Origin: Glycine soja | Lineage: Eukaryota > Streptophyta > Magnoliopsida > Fabales > Fabaceae | DNA length: 64,000 bases | Direction: 5' to 3' | Assembly: GCF_004193775.1 (NCBI RefSeq) | Contig: NC_041016.1 | Coordinates: 47,306,767-47,370,766 of the forward strand | Part shown: piece after piece, positions 1 through 13,769 of the stretch | Position numbering within the stretch: position 1 is the stretch's first letter | How the letters are laid out: every line of letters starts with the position of its first letter | Notes under the pieces: generated by a model | Told to the model about the DNA's origin: nothing | Databases searched by the model: none | Seen by the model: the letters and a program-made list of their open reading frames with translations, nothing else | Translations under genes and position numbers: made by a program

Positions 1-135
1 TTCATGGTTTTCCTGGTAGGAGGATATGTACCCAATTTGATCCTTAATAAATGTAATCACATAATTAGCAATTTGAGAAACACCCGGCAAATGAGCTATT
101 TCAGAAACACCTGGGACATGAGCTATCTCATCCAT
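1..135 (-). CDS. N-terminus of a CC-NBS-LRR paralogue, cut by the window edge
   Basis: Read on the minus strand from an ATG at 135, 45 codons stay open to the window edge and match the start of the NLR at 51457 almost residue for residue (shared stretches include IANYVITFIK and QIGYISSYQEN). This is the start of the coiled-coil region. It carries one extra copy of a nine-residue unit of the form EIAH(V/L)PGVS, a 27-bp tandem duplication absent from the intact gene. A splice-acceptor-like CACAG lies just upstream of the ATG, as in the intact gene. Most of the gene lies outside the window, so whether it is functional cannot be judged. Confidence 0.8.
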   Translation of the reverse strand, partial: MDEIAHVPGVSEIAHLPGVSQIANYVITFIKDQIGYISSYQENHE

Positions 136-1635
136 CGCCAGCCCCTTGTACTATCTGTGAATTACAACGGAAGACAACGAACATAAGCAATAAATAGTTA
201 ATTATATTAAATGCTATTGTACTGCTCTCAAATTCATAAATTCATTCAATACACTAATTTTTCTTGTATAATGATCCATTAAAGATACAGAGAGAGTTTA
301 AAAGTTGATCATTTGAAAATCTAATTAAGCTAAATAGAAGATCATCTTTGACCATTATGTTAATTCAAACCTTATATTATTCATATAAAACAATGACATT
401 TAAAAATTTGTGACTTATTGAAGTTAAGGTGAAGGAATTAACATTTACATTTATTAAAGTTGTTCATAACACTTTATCTAACACTCTTTTTTAATACTTT
501 ATCTATTATTAGTTAAGTTTTATTGAAAAGTACAAATTTTAATAAGTCAAACTTTTAAATCAATAGAGAATGAAAAGTGAAACCATCAAAATTTGTGTTT
601 TTCAACAAAATTTAGCTATTAGTTGTTAGTGCAAAAAAGATAGTATTAAAGAAAGTGTTGTTATCCTTCCTTCTAGATAAAATAAGGAGTTAATTCGTGC
701 ATTTGCAATTAAAGCTAAAACGAAATTATAACAAGTAGAAATCAAATATTAAAGAAAGGATGTCACAAGATTAAATACAATATTTTTCATTAAAATGGAA
801 TGTCCATTGAATCCGTAAAGGTATGCATTCAAAGCTTAACAATTCAATCCTAATTGAACTGGTTATAATTATATATGATATTTTTATTTTAATATAATAA
901 ATACATAACGTTACTTTAAAGAAGAATAATACATATTAAGCAAATTTGCTTAAAAGTATCGTCACCCACTACATATAACATACAAAATTACACATTAAAT
1001 ATAATATTTAATATCAACAACACAAAATAATATATCTTTTCTTTTGTCAACAACATAATATATCTTTTTTATCCAATACAAAATAATATATCCTTAATTA
1101 GACATCCTATAATTAGAGATGAAATACAATTGTAATTAATTAGACATTAGACACATCCATAAAGAGCCATCCCTTGTCTCATTTATCTTTTTATTTCTCA
1201 TTTATTTTAATTAAAATATTAATAAAATAATATATAACTATATTTTTCCTTATCTCTAATGTCGTGGTCACAATATTTTCATTTATTATAGCATTTAATT
1301 TAAAACATTAAAATCTTAAAATATATTATTTAATAGTTTTTAACTTTTTACTAATACTATTAAATTTTTAAACTAAACTAACGAGTAATGATGCACATAA
1401 AAAAGCAACATGTCAGCGTGTCTTTTACTTTATAGTCAATTGTTTTTAACTTTTTTAAATTTTTAGTCAATAATCTCTTCTTTTTCATGTAATAATGACA
1501 ACTTGTTTACTTTAGTCTACACGCAACACTACACTCAGACTTCAAGGAAATCACGTGCACTTCAGTTTCAACTTTCAAGATAGTCCAACTTGGTTAAATG
1601 GAAGAGTGAGAAGTAGAATGTAGGATTAAATCCAA
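136..1635. other. 5' flank of the left-edge NLR, no gene seen
   Basis: Very AT-rich. The first roughly 350 bp closely follow 51458-51780, the flank of the intact NLR, and a short block near 470-510 resumes similarity with the sequence near 52090. The paralogue's upstream region is therefore homologous but has lost a segment of about 0.3 kb relative to the intact gene, or that gene gained one. No convincing coding exon was found before the Helitron begins. Confidence 0.5.
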
Positions 1636-1989
1636 GGTATATATAATAAAAGAAAAGCCCATGGAAAATTCTGTTGTGCCCCTATTTATAAACTTGCCAC
1701 ATGTCCTTTTTATTGGTTTTTTGGTCATTCTGTGTATCCAATTCCCACTCCTCGGCTTGTGCCACGTTGCTGATATTTTTCTAAAATTATTTTATCTTTC
1801 CGTCTAAACTCATACGCACCTTAAGTTTACGTTTCCAACGTGCCGCATAGTTATTGATGCACTAATTTTATTTCCAAGACTTTTGCATTTTTCCAACATA
1901 CGTTTCATTTTGAATTTTGCTTTTAACCTCTCTCTGTTCCCCATTGTTTCTCTATTCCTCGTTTCCCATTTTCGTTCTTCTCTTTTGAA

Positions 1990-2011
1990 CTCTCCCTTTC
2001 TCTCACTTTTC

Positions 2012-2042
<31 letters not shown>

Positions 2043-2062
2043 CTTCTCTCTTAAACTACAAT
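1990..2062 (+). other. Pyrimidine-rich leader-like tract with (TTC)n
   Basis: A CT-rich stretch with about a dozen TTC triplets (2010-2047) followed by ACTACAATGG. It resembles a plant 5'UTR captured or carried by the Helitron. No downstream ORF of any length is preserved. Confidence 0.35.
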
Positions 2063-2079
2063 GGTAGAAGACGTGTGTT

Positions 2080-3540
2080 TATTTTTTGGCATGTTGTATG
2101 CAGAGAAGGTGGAAGAACATATTAAAGCTGTGATTTTTATCTCAAAAACTTTATGAGTACAGGTTCGTAAACACAAAAACTTAAATTTTTTTGGGTGTTC
2201 TACCTTTATTTTGTTTTCTGACTTCTCACAATACAAAAATTTAAATTTTTTTGTGTTTCTGAGCCTTCTCCAACGTGCTTATTGCTTCCTATACCCATCT
2301 TTTTGTGTTTTCGTCCTTTTTTGTGGTGTGATGGTTCAATATATTTTTTGGCATGTTGTATGCAGAGAAGGTGAAAGAACACATTAAAGCTGCGATTTTT
2401 ATCTTAAAAATTCTATGAGTACAGGTTCGTAAACACAAAAACTTAAATTTTTTTGGGTGTTCTGTCTTTATTTTGTTTTCTGACTTCTCACAATACAAAA
2501 GTTTAAATTTTTTTGTGTTCCTGAGCCTTCTCCAACGTGCTCATTGCTTCCTATACCCATCTTTTTGTGTTTTTGTCCTTTTTTGGTGGTGTAATGGTTC
2601 AATATATTTTTTGCATGTTGTATGCAGAGAAGGTGGAAGGACACATTAAAGCTGCGATTTTTATCTCAAAAACTCCATGAGTACATGTTCGTAAACACAA
2701 AAGCTTAAATTTTTTTGGGTGTTATGCCTTTATTTTGTTTTTTGACTTCTCGCAATACAAAAGTTAAATTTTTTTGTGTTCCTGAGCCTTCTCCAAAGTG
2801 CTCATTGCTTCTTATACCAAACTTTTTGTGTTTTCGTCCTTTTTTGGTGGTGTAATGGTTCAATATATTTTTTGGCATATTGTATGCAAAGAAGGTGGAA
2901 GAACACATTAAAGCTACGATTTTTATCTCAAAAAAGCTTTGATTTTTATCTTAAACAGATTTGTTTTCTTTGTTTCTCTGTTTACATTTTCTTTGTTTCT
3001 TTGTTTCTCACAATACAACAGCCTCAACCTTCTCCGACGTCCTGCATATGTTTTGTTTTATGACATTTCACAAGACAAAACCTTAATTTTTTTTATTCAA
3101 CCTTCTTTATGAGTCTCTATTGCATGCAGGGAAGGTGGAAAAGCACACTACAGGTGTGATTTTTATCTGAAAACTCCACGAGTACAAATTCCTTTTCTTT
3201 GATTTTTTGGTTTGCGGTTAAATTTTTTCATCTTCGTCAGCCTTCTCGAATGTGTTCATTCTTTCACATACCCACTTTTTTGGGGTTTTGTGATTTTCGC
3301 AAGACAAAAGCTTAAATTTTTCATCTTCCTTTATTTTGTTTTTTGAGTTCTCGCATTGCAAAAAACTTAATTTTTTGTGTTCTTGAGCGTAGCATTTAAC
3401 GGCAAGGACTTTTAGCATTGCAAAAAGCTCCATGAGTACAGGTTTGTTTTCTTAGTCATCTCCACCTTTTTGTGCATTCGTCCTTTTTTTGGTGGTGTAA
3501 AGGTTCAATATATTTGTTTGCATTGTATTTTTGCGTTTTG
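2080..3540. repeat. Tandem array of an about 262-bp unit, 4 copies plus degenerate tail
   Basis: Units start near 2080, 2343, 2604 and 2865, each opening with TTTTTTGGCATGTTGTATGC and containing GTGATTTTTATCTCAAAAAC. A diverged, rearranged copy runs from about 3116 to 3540. Spacing is close to 262 bp. The array lies inside the probable Helitron. Short ORFs here repeat from copy to copy on the minus strand and are by-products of the array. Confidence 0.8.
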
Positions 3541-4290
3541 ATGTAGCAATGGCAGGAATTCTTGACAGAAAATCAGTTGACAATTGTATGGGATCTGATA
3601 ATCAGGAAGCAGCAAAATTGGAGTGATGATGACCCCATTTGATTGACGAATAATAGTTTAAAGTAATAATTTAATAATTATGATTTCTAGACAATGTATT
3701 TATTAGGTTGTAATGTAAAATAATTTTAAATTGTTATTTGGTGTTCCTTTCGTGTTCGGTGAAATGGGTTAACTGTCAATGTAGGTGGTGATAACAAAGA
3801 AAACCATTTTTCTTTTAGGAAGCGTTAACTATCATGCGATTACATTGTTGGTGAAATGGGTTGTAAGTTATGTGTTTGGTGAAATGCCTAAATGAAATTT
3901 TAGTTTTTAAGCTTAAAAATTCATGTGTGTTGATTTTGGGATACCTCCCTATTTATGATTTCTAAATTATCTATTGCAGAAACGAGTTTATTTGATTTTA
4001 TAGTATGCACCCAAAGGTGATCTTTACAAGGAATCACAAAAATGCAAATATTTTAGTCAAAGGCGTGTAACCATTGTATCCACTGCCAAACACCACAACT
4101 CATATGGAAAAAGTTGGTCGTAGATTAAGAAAATAAAAAATTAAAAGGAAACAAAGAAAGCCATTGGCCTAAAGTAAACAACAAAGTATTCAAAAGTCAT
4201 TGAAAATACAAATAGATGACTCTGGAGCTAACTCTAAACAACCAACCAAGAAGTTACAATTAGAAGAAAAATGTAGTAAACAAAACTCCA
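3541..4290. other. Helitron interior without recognisable gene
   Basis: AT-rich unique sequence between the two tandem arrays. Around 3549 a short reading frame begins (MAGILDRKSV) but stops within about 25 codons. No conserved domain was recognised. Confidence 0.35.
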
Positions 4291-4291
4291 T

Positions 4292-6189
<1,898 letters not shown>

Positions 6190-7141
6190 AACAACTAGGA
6201 GTTGTTTCTTTGCTGGTTTTTGCTGCTCAAAGGAATTTTGCAGAGGTGAAAATTAGATTCTTTATTCTTCATTAAATATTGAGTATACTCTCTATCTCTC
6301 TTTTATTTATGTTTTTTTTAAAGAAAATTGCTTAAATTTTTTTTATTATACCCATGGCTTTGTTAGTAAGTTTTGGTGTGTTTTCAAAATATTGGATTAT
6401 TACTTTATCATTGCGATTTTAAAAACTATTCTAAAAATGAAAGTTTCAATGATGATATTTTATTTTAACGGTCATCCTGTCACCTATAATCTTACTATAG
6501 TATGTTTCACTATATGAGGTTGATAACTATGATTGAAAGTTTGATCTAATTTTTTCTTCAGAGGCTTCAACCAGGAGTTGTTTCTTTGCTACTCAAAGAA
6601 ATTCTACAGAGGTGAAAATTATATTATTTCTTCTTTATTAAATATTGAGTATTCTTTCTACCTCTCTTTCTACATTTGCTTATTAAGGGAAACATAGGAA
6701 AAAAATGATTTTTTTCCTTTTTTTAATTTTCAGCAACCAAATAATTATGAAGATGCAACAAAATCTTTTTCAAATTGTTAAAAAAAGACACCACCATGGA
6801 AGCGTTCCATTCATTCAATTATTTTCTTTTCTTCTCATTTTGCCCTTTTTATTATCACTGTTCTATTTTTTTCCCCTTTTTTATCTTCAATAATTACTTT
6901 AGTTATTCTGCATTCATTTTATTCTCTCTATCTATCCTTATGCATTTGTTTATTAAGAGAAATACAGGAAGAAAAAAATGAATGTTTTTTTCCTTTTGTA
7001 CTTCCTGATAATAGTTTTTATCTTTCTTTCTTTTCTGAACAATTTGTCTACTATGTAAACATATTATCAATGTTTGATCTTTTTTAATTTTCACATTAGT
7101 TTTCATTTTATTTATGCTTTGCAAAACAAATTAACACACAG
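6190..7141. repeat. Diverged internal duplications near the Helitron 3' end
   Basis: Sequence at about 6190-6300 (AGGAGTTGTTTCTTTGCTG, then GCAGAGGTGAAAATTA) recurs at about 6568-6690. The block after it (TTTATTAAG..GAAA..AGGAA.AAAAATGA) recurs at about 6678-6712 and 6949-6982. No coding potential was recognised. Confidence 0.55.
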
Positions 7142-7196
7142 CTGAAAAAAAATTGCATTGCAAACAATCCCTGCATGTGCACGGGTTACAAACTAG

Positions 7197-8160
7197 TTAA
7201 GGATAAAATTAAAAACAAAAAATATAAACTAAAAAAATATATCTCCTTTTATTATTGTTATATATTGTAGATACTATATTTATATGGCTTTTTTCTTTCA
7301 GGTGAGAACACCTTCATATGATCTCAATATACAATTTTAAAATAACTAGTATTTTAGTTTGTGTATTATACAATATAAATATAAATTTTAACATTAGATT
7401 GACTAGGCCTGGAAAGCTCAACCTTGAAAAAAATTTACTGAAATTTTTTGACACTTTAAGTTTTATGATTAAATTAATCTTCATGCAAACCTTAAATAAT
7501 TGAGGTAGTATGCGTACTAGTAAGACATTCTTCAAAGTTCTAACATTTTTTTTTAATTAATGCACATCAAGTGCTCATGAACTTGTTTTTCTAATTATGT
7601 TGTTGGCTTGAAATATTAATAGCTGGTTTTTATGTTTACCTAACTATTTGGTATACATAAGTGCAATTATTTTCTCTATCTCTTATTTAAAGCCTTATTT
7701 CTATTGAAATATGATAAAAATGTAATTAAAAAATTTAGTATCATTTGGTCTTAGTTGTTAAATAGTTAAATAGTGTTGAGAGTTATAATTAACTACTAAT
7801 TATGTTTGAACCATATTAAAGAAGTTGTGTTGTAACAATTTACAATGAGAAAAATTCTAATAATACACGACACACATATCATTCAATCTTTCTCTCCAAG
7901 AACATAAAAATTTCTTTTTTTCTTCTTTCCTAAGGCATAGATCACCTTTAATCATCTCCGGTTCTAAGAGATTGGTATCAAAGTATTAAAGTATTGTTTG
8001 CCTTACTCCAGGGATGTGGGAGAAATATTGGTATCTTCTGTTTGGCTCACTAGTTCTCGAAGTGGTTCTTGCAATGCCCTATCCTTTAAGTTGGTAGCAT
8101 TTATTTGCTTGGGAGTTAATATTTAATTACATAATTGATAGTTCTAGCCTAGGTCATATA
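7197..8160. other. AT-rich intergenic sequence, possible LTR remnant
   Basis: Mostly featureless. At 7973-7985 ATTGGTATCAAAG resembles the initiator-Met tRNA primer-binding site that follows the 5' LTR of Ty1-copia elements, and the upstream 250 bp could be a decayed LTR end. No paired LTR or coding region was found. Confidence 0.3.
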
Positions 8161-8171
8161 GGCTCAACATT

Positions 8172-8247
8172 TGCCTAGAATGGAAAAATTACTATTAAGT
8201 CTCAACATCACAATCCAGATTGTAATGGATATATGCCCCAGAGCTTG
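8172..8247 (-). repeat. Left arm of an inverted duplication
   Basis: Its reverse complement matches 9139-9217 with few differences. On the minus strand it reads to a stop as GAYIHYNLDCDVET. The right arm on the plus strand reads GAYIHYTVDPNVET and stops at the same place. Two opposed copies of the same exon end are therefore likely. Gene family not recognised. Confidence 0.55.
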
Positions 8248-9138
8248 CTTTTTTAACCTCTCTATGCTCATGACAGTATAACTGGTTGTTAATTAGCAGG
8301 TGATGACAATGAATAATATTAGCAGGTGATAGGCTAAAGTTGAGACAAGGATGGAAAAAATTTAGTCGTCTTTTCATCTTTATTTATACAAAGAGTGCAA
8401 GCAGCAAGCAGTAGCAACAACTTTGGACCACTCTACTCATCACAATATTCCTGTACTGTACTTAATAGTCATATCTCTCTCTTATATCTGCCATATCCTT
8501 AATAAAGACTAGAGTCACTCCTGATTTAAAAAAACCCACATACCTATATGTATGTAGGGTTCTTAGGGAACGCAATCCCAAAACACTCTTCTATCTTTGC
8601 CAGTGGATTGTAGACACAACACAACCCAAAGTGTTTTTCCTAACAGGGCCCTCAACAAACAACACTTAGCAAAAACTCTAAGCACCCAAACCCCATTTTG
8701 AAAATTTATTTACTTGTCAGACTACTAGTTTAGTTTAAGTTTACACATTAATTTTGACCTTCAGTCAACAAGCATTGTTTTTTTTTTGTCACAAGTGTAG
8801 AGAAAAAATGACCTATGAAAAATTTTTCTAGGCACCAGTCTTGAGTAGTAGACTGCACATGTGACAAAAAAGTTCAACGGAAGTGAAGAGTGGAAATAAA
8901 ATATCTTTTTGGCTTTAGATGCTACTTTGCTTGCTTTTAAACGAGAGTGGTGATGATGCCTATTCCTTTTATTTCTGTTGTCTCTCTTTTTCAACCTTTC
9001 TGACTTTGTTGGCAGTTTTTGCTACATTGGTATAACTTCAGAGATTGAGACCCCCCCAATTAAAACAAATTGGAGCATGTTTTCCTCAAATCAATTGTGG
9101 ACCACCTTTATCCTCTGGGTTTGAGCCAACCTGTTTTC

Positions 9139-9217
9139 TTGCTAACTTTGGGGCATATATCCATTATACTGTGGATCCTAATGTTGAGACTTAATAGAAA
9201 TTTTTCCATTCTAGGCA
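9139..9217 (+). repeat. Right arm of the inverted duplication
   Basis: Plus-strand partner of 8172-8247, about 0.9 kb away in opposite orientation. The arms share GGGGCATATATCCATTA and GTTGAGACTTAATAG. Confidence 0.55.
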
Positions 9218-9334
9218 GCAATTACAATTTTGAACAAATTAATGCTAGTGGTTTTTATGTTCTTGCTTTATTTTAAAATAGTGCTTTCAACAAAATCCGG
9301 AAAGTTGTAGTAATATATATGCTTGGACTTGCAG

Positions 9335-9960
9335 GTTTAGGAAGAGATATAATTTCTTATGTGAAAATGATCTTCCTGCTGAAAAGACAGGTAGTCTTCC
9401 AGATTATAAAGTGTAGAATTTTCTCTATGGATTATTCTATGAATTCCTCTAATTTTAGCATCTCGGTATAACAGGCTCTTAAGAAGGAATTGAAAAAATA
9501 TAAAGGCCCGAAGCGCATAAATGATATTGAAGAACATATATCATGGATTGTAAGTACTTGACTTTTACAAGTTTGTCTTCTGCTTCCAAAAGTATGATAT
9601 TATTAATTTCTTTGATCATATTTACATGTGTTTTCAGGATAAACACTTGAAGTGTTGATTTTATCTGACATTGATCTTTCTTTATTAATTAGGAAAAGCT
9701 TCAAGATTCAATTCAGGATTCAACTACTTCTACTGAACAAACACTTAAATTGTTGCTTGAAAAAGAAAAATTTGGTAGTGTGTTGCTTTGGACGAACCGT
9801 CACACCATCATAGTTAAAAAGAAAAGAAAAAATTTCTCCTCTTAAGAAGGAGCATGCAAATGAGTTGAATAACCGGGCTAGGAGGTTTGAAGGATTGGAA
9901 GCACTTCTAACATGCTTCATGAAGCAAAACAACCCAAATAATTGGATGAAGCTTTGGATG
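9335..9960 (+). pseudogene. Spliced gene fragment, family not identified
   Basis: Three exon-like blocks have good splice borders and one consistent reading frame. Block 9335-9390 follows TTGCAG and ends before GTAGTC. Block 9475-9549 follows AACAG and ends before GTAAGT (reads ALKKELKKYKGPKR, then INDIEEHISWI). A third starts at 9693 after AATTAG (EKLQDSIQDSTTSTE, then LLLEKEKFG). The frame then runs into stop codons, and a lysine/glutamate-rich piece (KKEHANELNNRARR) continues in a shifted frame near 9846. The charged, helix-like composition suggests coiled coil. I do not recognise the parent gene. No start codon or catalytic domain is present, so this is probably a captured or relict fragment. 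Confidence 0.45.
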
Positions 9961-9999
9961 GCATGATAAGAAGAAAAACAACGGTTATAGAGTAATGGA

Positions 10000-10205
10000 T
10001 AAAATAATATAGGTGTTGCTTATTATATTTGGTCACGACTAAAAATGTGTACTTTTATATGTATGACTACATATTAAAAGGCCACGACCACTTAGAGTGC
10101 GTCTGAAAAACCGTGGTCAATCCATGGTTTAAACTTTATATGCCACAATTTTTACACATCCAACAACATTTTTTTTTGGCGATCTAAAGTAAAAAATGTT
10201 GTAGT
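10000..10205. mobile_element. Possible right end of a CACTA-like element
   Basis: The stretch ends in GTTGTAGTG (reverse complement CACTACAAC) and holds GGTCACGAC/GGCCACGACC motifs like the subterminal repeats of CACTA elements. If real, it could have carried the gene fragment at 9.3-9.9 kb. No matching left end was found. Confidence 0.3.
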
Positions 10206-10961
10206 GCATGCTTTCCTCTTTATTAATGCTGGCTTTAGTTTCATCATCCTTTACTTGATTTTAGGATTTAAATGTGATTAGAAAATGTTTTTGAACCGAA
10301 GAAGAGCGTTTAATGGATCAACATCTAGGAAAAGAACATCATTAGTCATCTTTGACTCCTTTTCTTAAAACAAATCACTTGATTAAGCTATATAAGATAT
10401 TGATAGTTTAGTCATGAGACTTAGACTTTTCTCATAAAGAATTAGGATTTATAAATTTTTATGAGTTGATAATGATAAATAAATGTTAAAAATTGATTAA
10501 TAGTTTGTATATGCATATATAAAAGAATGGTTTCATGAAGTTGAACCCAATGTTCACCATCATTGTTTCTTTCAATTTTATTTTATTTTGCAATCTAGAT
10601 CTTTAAAAATAAAAATGTTTTTTAGTTTATTTTTAAGTTTCCATCTTTATCTTTGATCTAAATCATTGTTATTTTCAAATTTTCTTTATATTTTGTGTAA
10701 CAAAAAAAAATTATTATGTACTTTATCAAAATTTCAAGTATACTGTTAAGTATGTTAAAGGTAAGCTTTCCTTGTAATATTATTTTCCTATACATAATTT
10801 GATCTCAAATTAATATAGCATGGTTTCCTCTTAATTAGTATTGAATAAATTAAGGTGTGAAATATTCCTAACTAATAATTTTAATAAAATTAATAAATTA
10901 ATAATTGTTGATAAAAAAATTATAAAAATAATGATCTTAAAATGACGTATCTTATGCAATA
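10206..10961. other. AT-rich intergenic DNA
   Basis: No ORF, RNA gene or repeat structure that I can support. Confidence 0.4.
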
Positions 10962-10984
10962 GTTCACTATTAGAAAATACACTT

Positions 10985-11585
10985 TCAACATCGGTTATTT
11001 AGAATATTTTACATCGGTTCTAAAACTGATGTTGAAAGTGACGATGTTGAATGTATGAATGTTAACATCGGTTTTGGAGAACCGATGTTAACATACATAT
11101 AACAACATCGGTTCTCTAAATACCCGATGTTAAACACAATGAACAACAGCAAAAAAAGTGTACGCATGATGAACGTTGACATCGGTTTTCCAATAAAACC
11201 GATGTTAATATGTTAGTTTAACATCGGTTTTCTAAAAAAACCGATGTTAATATATGCCCTTAACATCGGTTTTGCTAGAAAACCGATGTCAACGTTGATG
11301 ATGCATACACTTATTTGGTGTAGTTCTTTGTGTATAACATCGGTTAATTATAAATAATCGATGTTAATATTCAAATATTCACATCGGTTATTTATAATTA
11401 ACTGATGTTAATGTACAATAGTTGACATCGGTTATCTACAGATAACCGATGTTAAAATATAAACGTTGACATCGGTTATACACAAAAAACCGATGTTAAT
11501 ATACAAACGTTAACATCGGTTTTCTATTATAACCGATGTTGGTTATGATATTAACATTGGTTTTTGTTAATAATCGATGTTGTTT
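10985..11585. repeat. Left subterminal repeat array of the CACTA element
   Basis: About eighteen copies of AACATCGGTT or its complement AACCGATGTT, mostly in facing pairs separated by 4-10 bp so that each pair can form a hairpin. In En/Spm elements such arrays are transposase-binding sites. Confidence 0.85.
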
Positions 11586-11819
11586 TCAAGTATTATTTTT
11601 ATATACTTTCTGTTTTTACAGTAAACCCAAAATTGTATCTGTCAAATGCAATTTCAGGAGGTCCAATTCACAGCAAATAAACATTTTATTTTGCTTTCAA
11701 GAAGTTTTAATGATAATAAACATCAAATAATTGATTTATATATTATAAAGAACAATCAACAAATGAATTCAATGTTCATGTTACATAGAAAATGTAAAAA
11801 ATGTTAAAAAATGTCCCTA

Positions 11820-13270
11820 AATCCTAGGCCTGATCTCTAACTCGGAGATAAAACTGTGCTCACTGGATCCGCAATGCTTTTAATCTCTCAGGCTCCAATG
11901 GTCTAGGATTGTTAAAACAATGCATGATTAAATAAATCATATTAAGTTAATAATGTAATACAAATTATAAATAAATCGATTTTCTTTGAAATAAACTTAC
12001 CGCTTCCCAATTATTTCTAAAAGTTCCTAAAATGATGGTGGACATCCAGTGCATCACATAGTAGCCACACTCAGTAGTTCCTTTTTGTCTATTACACTAA
12101 ATACATAATGAAATTTGGATATTAATTAAACAACTAGTGTACAGACACATAAAGAAATATATATATATGTGAAAGTTTTATGTAAATGATGTACCTTGAC
12201 GACAATCCACCTAGCAGGAGCCTTTAATTTAGGCTGTGGAGCATCATCAAGACCCTTGATAGCACTGTTCCATATGAGCAACAATTAAAAATTGGTGTTG
12301 TACGTTGAGGTATTACAATGCAAATGTATTGAAAAGAACACTAACCTATTAATAATCCCCTTAAGGTAGTTTTCTGGCCTGTTATGCAATGAACAAAACC
12401 AGACAACTAAGTGTTCCTTGGGCAGGATGACCACCATCTGCCAGTGTCCGCTGCAGTGGAACCTAAAATGAGTTAGTACATTAGTAAACATTAATTAAAT
12501 TTTGTTATTTTGTGACTTACCCATTTAGGTAGGCTCCAAGATACACATCGCGTTGTGAACTCTGCATCCAGCTCTTTATGTAACTTTCAGATTCAAACTG
12601 CTATTGTCCAGACCTCTGAATGGACTGAGGCTCGAGGAATCCATAGATATCAGAATTCCCCGCTCGCATACATGTTTAAGTGAAATGCCTGTTTATGTTA
12701 AGTCAAAGTTAAATATTTATGAATTGAAAGCCATAACTTAGGTAAATAAAAGCCTTTTACATAAAGACTTACAGAATCCACAACTGTAACACTGATATGC
12801 TGAAACATTGACCACCGTGTGCAATTTCGGAGAGGTCTTCGTGCTTTATGTACAGGGGGAAATCTGGATTAACGACCCCGAACACGGTGGCATCCCATCT
12901 AACCTGATAAGGCCTCAAGAAAAGCTCTGGGATGGTCAATGTCATCAGATAAAGCGGATCATCGACCTCTGGATCAGGCTTCGGAGGTGGTTTTGGCGGA
13001 GATGCAGCTACCTGTTCATGAAACAAAGTTAAATAGCCAAATTTGAGGCACGCTTAATGAATTAATTTAAAAAGAAGAAACATATAGTAAGGACAATAAG
13101 TACCTGGTGTGATAAAGACTTGACCAGATGTGTCGGTCAAGCAAGGAAGGTGTGAAGTGTCTGCCCCACTATGGAAACCTCATCAGTGGGTACAGGAACT
13201 GGAGCATCTGCATCTTTAACCTCGTCCACACTCACCTTTACTTGGCCAGGCAACAAAGGAGTGTTATGAA
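11820..13270 (-). pseudogene. CACTA-encoded Ulp1/C48-type cysteine protease, decayed
   Basis: Minus-strand exon-like blocks read in order: LLPGQVKVSVDEVKDADAPV (about 13240); PPKPDPEVDDPLYLMTLTIP and HEDLSEIAHGGQCFS (13016-12769); MRAGNSDIYGFLEPQSIQRS and WMQSSQRDVYLGAYLNG (about 12670-12523); GHWQMVVILPKEHLVVWFCS (about 12450); a spacer (APARWIVVK, 12200); and GTTECGYYVMHWMSTIILG (about 12060). The GHW histidine and ECGYY cysteine fit the catalytic His and Cys of the C48 (Ulp1) family often carried by CACTA elements. At least three in-frame stops interrupt it (TGA in LA*PTHLV, TAG in RSGQ*QFE, TGA in RIQ*AQF). Exon borders are approximate. Confidence 0.7.
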
Positions 13271-13304
13271 CAAGAGTGAATCTCTCATAATTCTCTACTA
13301 ATCA

Positions 13305-13762
13305 AGTGGAAATGGTACATGTTTCACCAACCAGAACAGCTGTGGAATAGGATCCTGATTTCTAAATGTCAGGGCTGGAGAGGATTGGATCAGGGACCTC
13401 ACAAACAGCATTTCTCCACCTGGTGGGCTGACCTAAAGGCACTCAATCAAGATCACAATATGAGTGCTGTCTCTAAACAATTCTGCTGGAAGATGGGTAG
13501 GGGTGTTCAAATTTTGTTTTGGGAAGATGCCTGAGCTGAGGATGGAATTCCACTCAAAGATCAATTTCCAGATTTGTACTCAAAGATGCCTCAGCAATGT
13601 CTTTAGTATTTATTTAACATTATTATGAAGGGTTGGTTTTATATGCTGTATTTTGTTGGGTGCCTATATGGCTATTTTCTGATGTAATGTCTCTTTGTAA
13701 TCTGTAGTACCACTGGTACTTCTAATTATCAATATAAATTATCTTTGCAGTTCAAAAAAAAA
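13305..13762 (+). mobile_element. 5'-truncated LINE 3' end nested in the CACTA element
   Basis: The plus-strand frame reads FHQPEQLWNRILISKCQGWR and FCWKMGRGVQILFWEDA, the layout of the C-terminal zinc-finger-like region (zf-RVT) after the reverse transcriptase of plant LINEs, where W.G.G..I.FWED is typical. A stop follows FWEDA. About 230 bp of 3'UTR-like sequence then ends in a short A-tract (13754-13762). It interrupts the minus-strand protease gene of the CACTA, so it inserted later. Confidence 0.6.
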
Positions 13763-13769
13763 TATTAAA

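Noticed and set aside
10985..11585. Regular short repeats resembling a CRISPR array
   Set aside because: The repeats are inverted pairs with variable spacing inside CACTA ends, in a plant nuclear sequence. They are transposon subterminal repeats.
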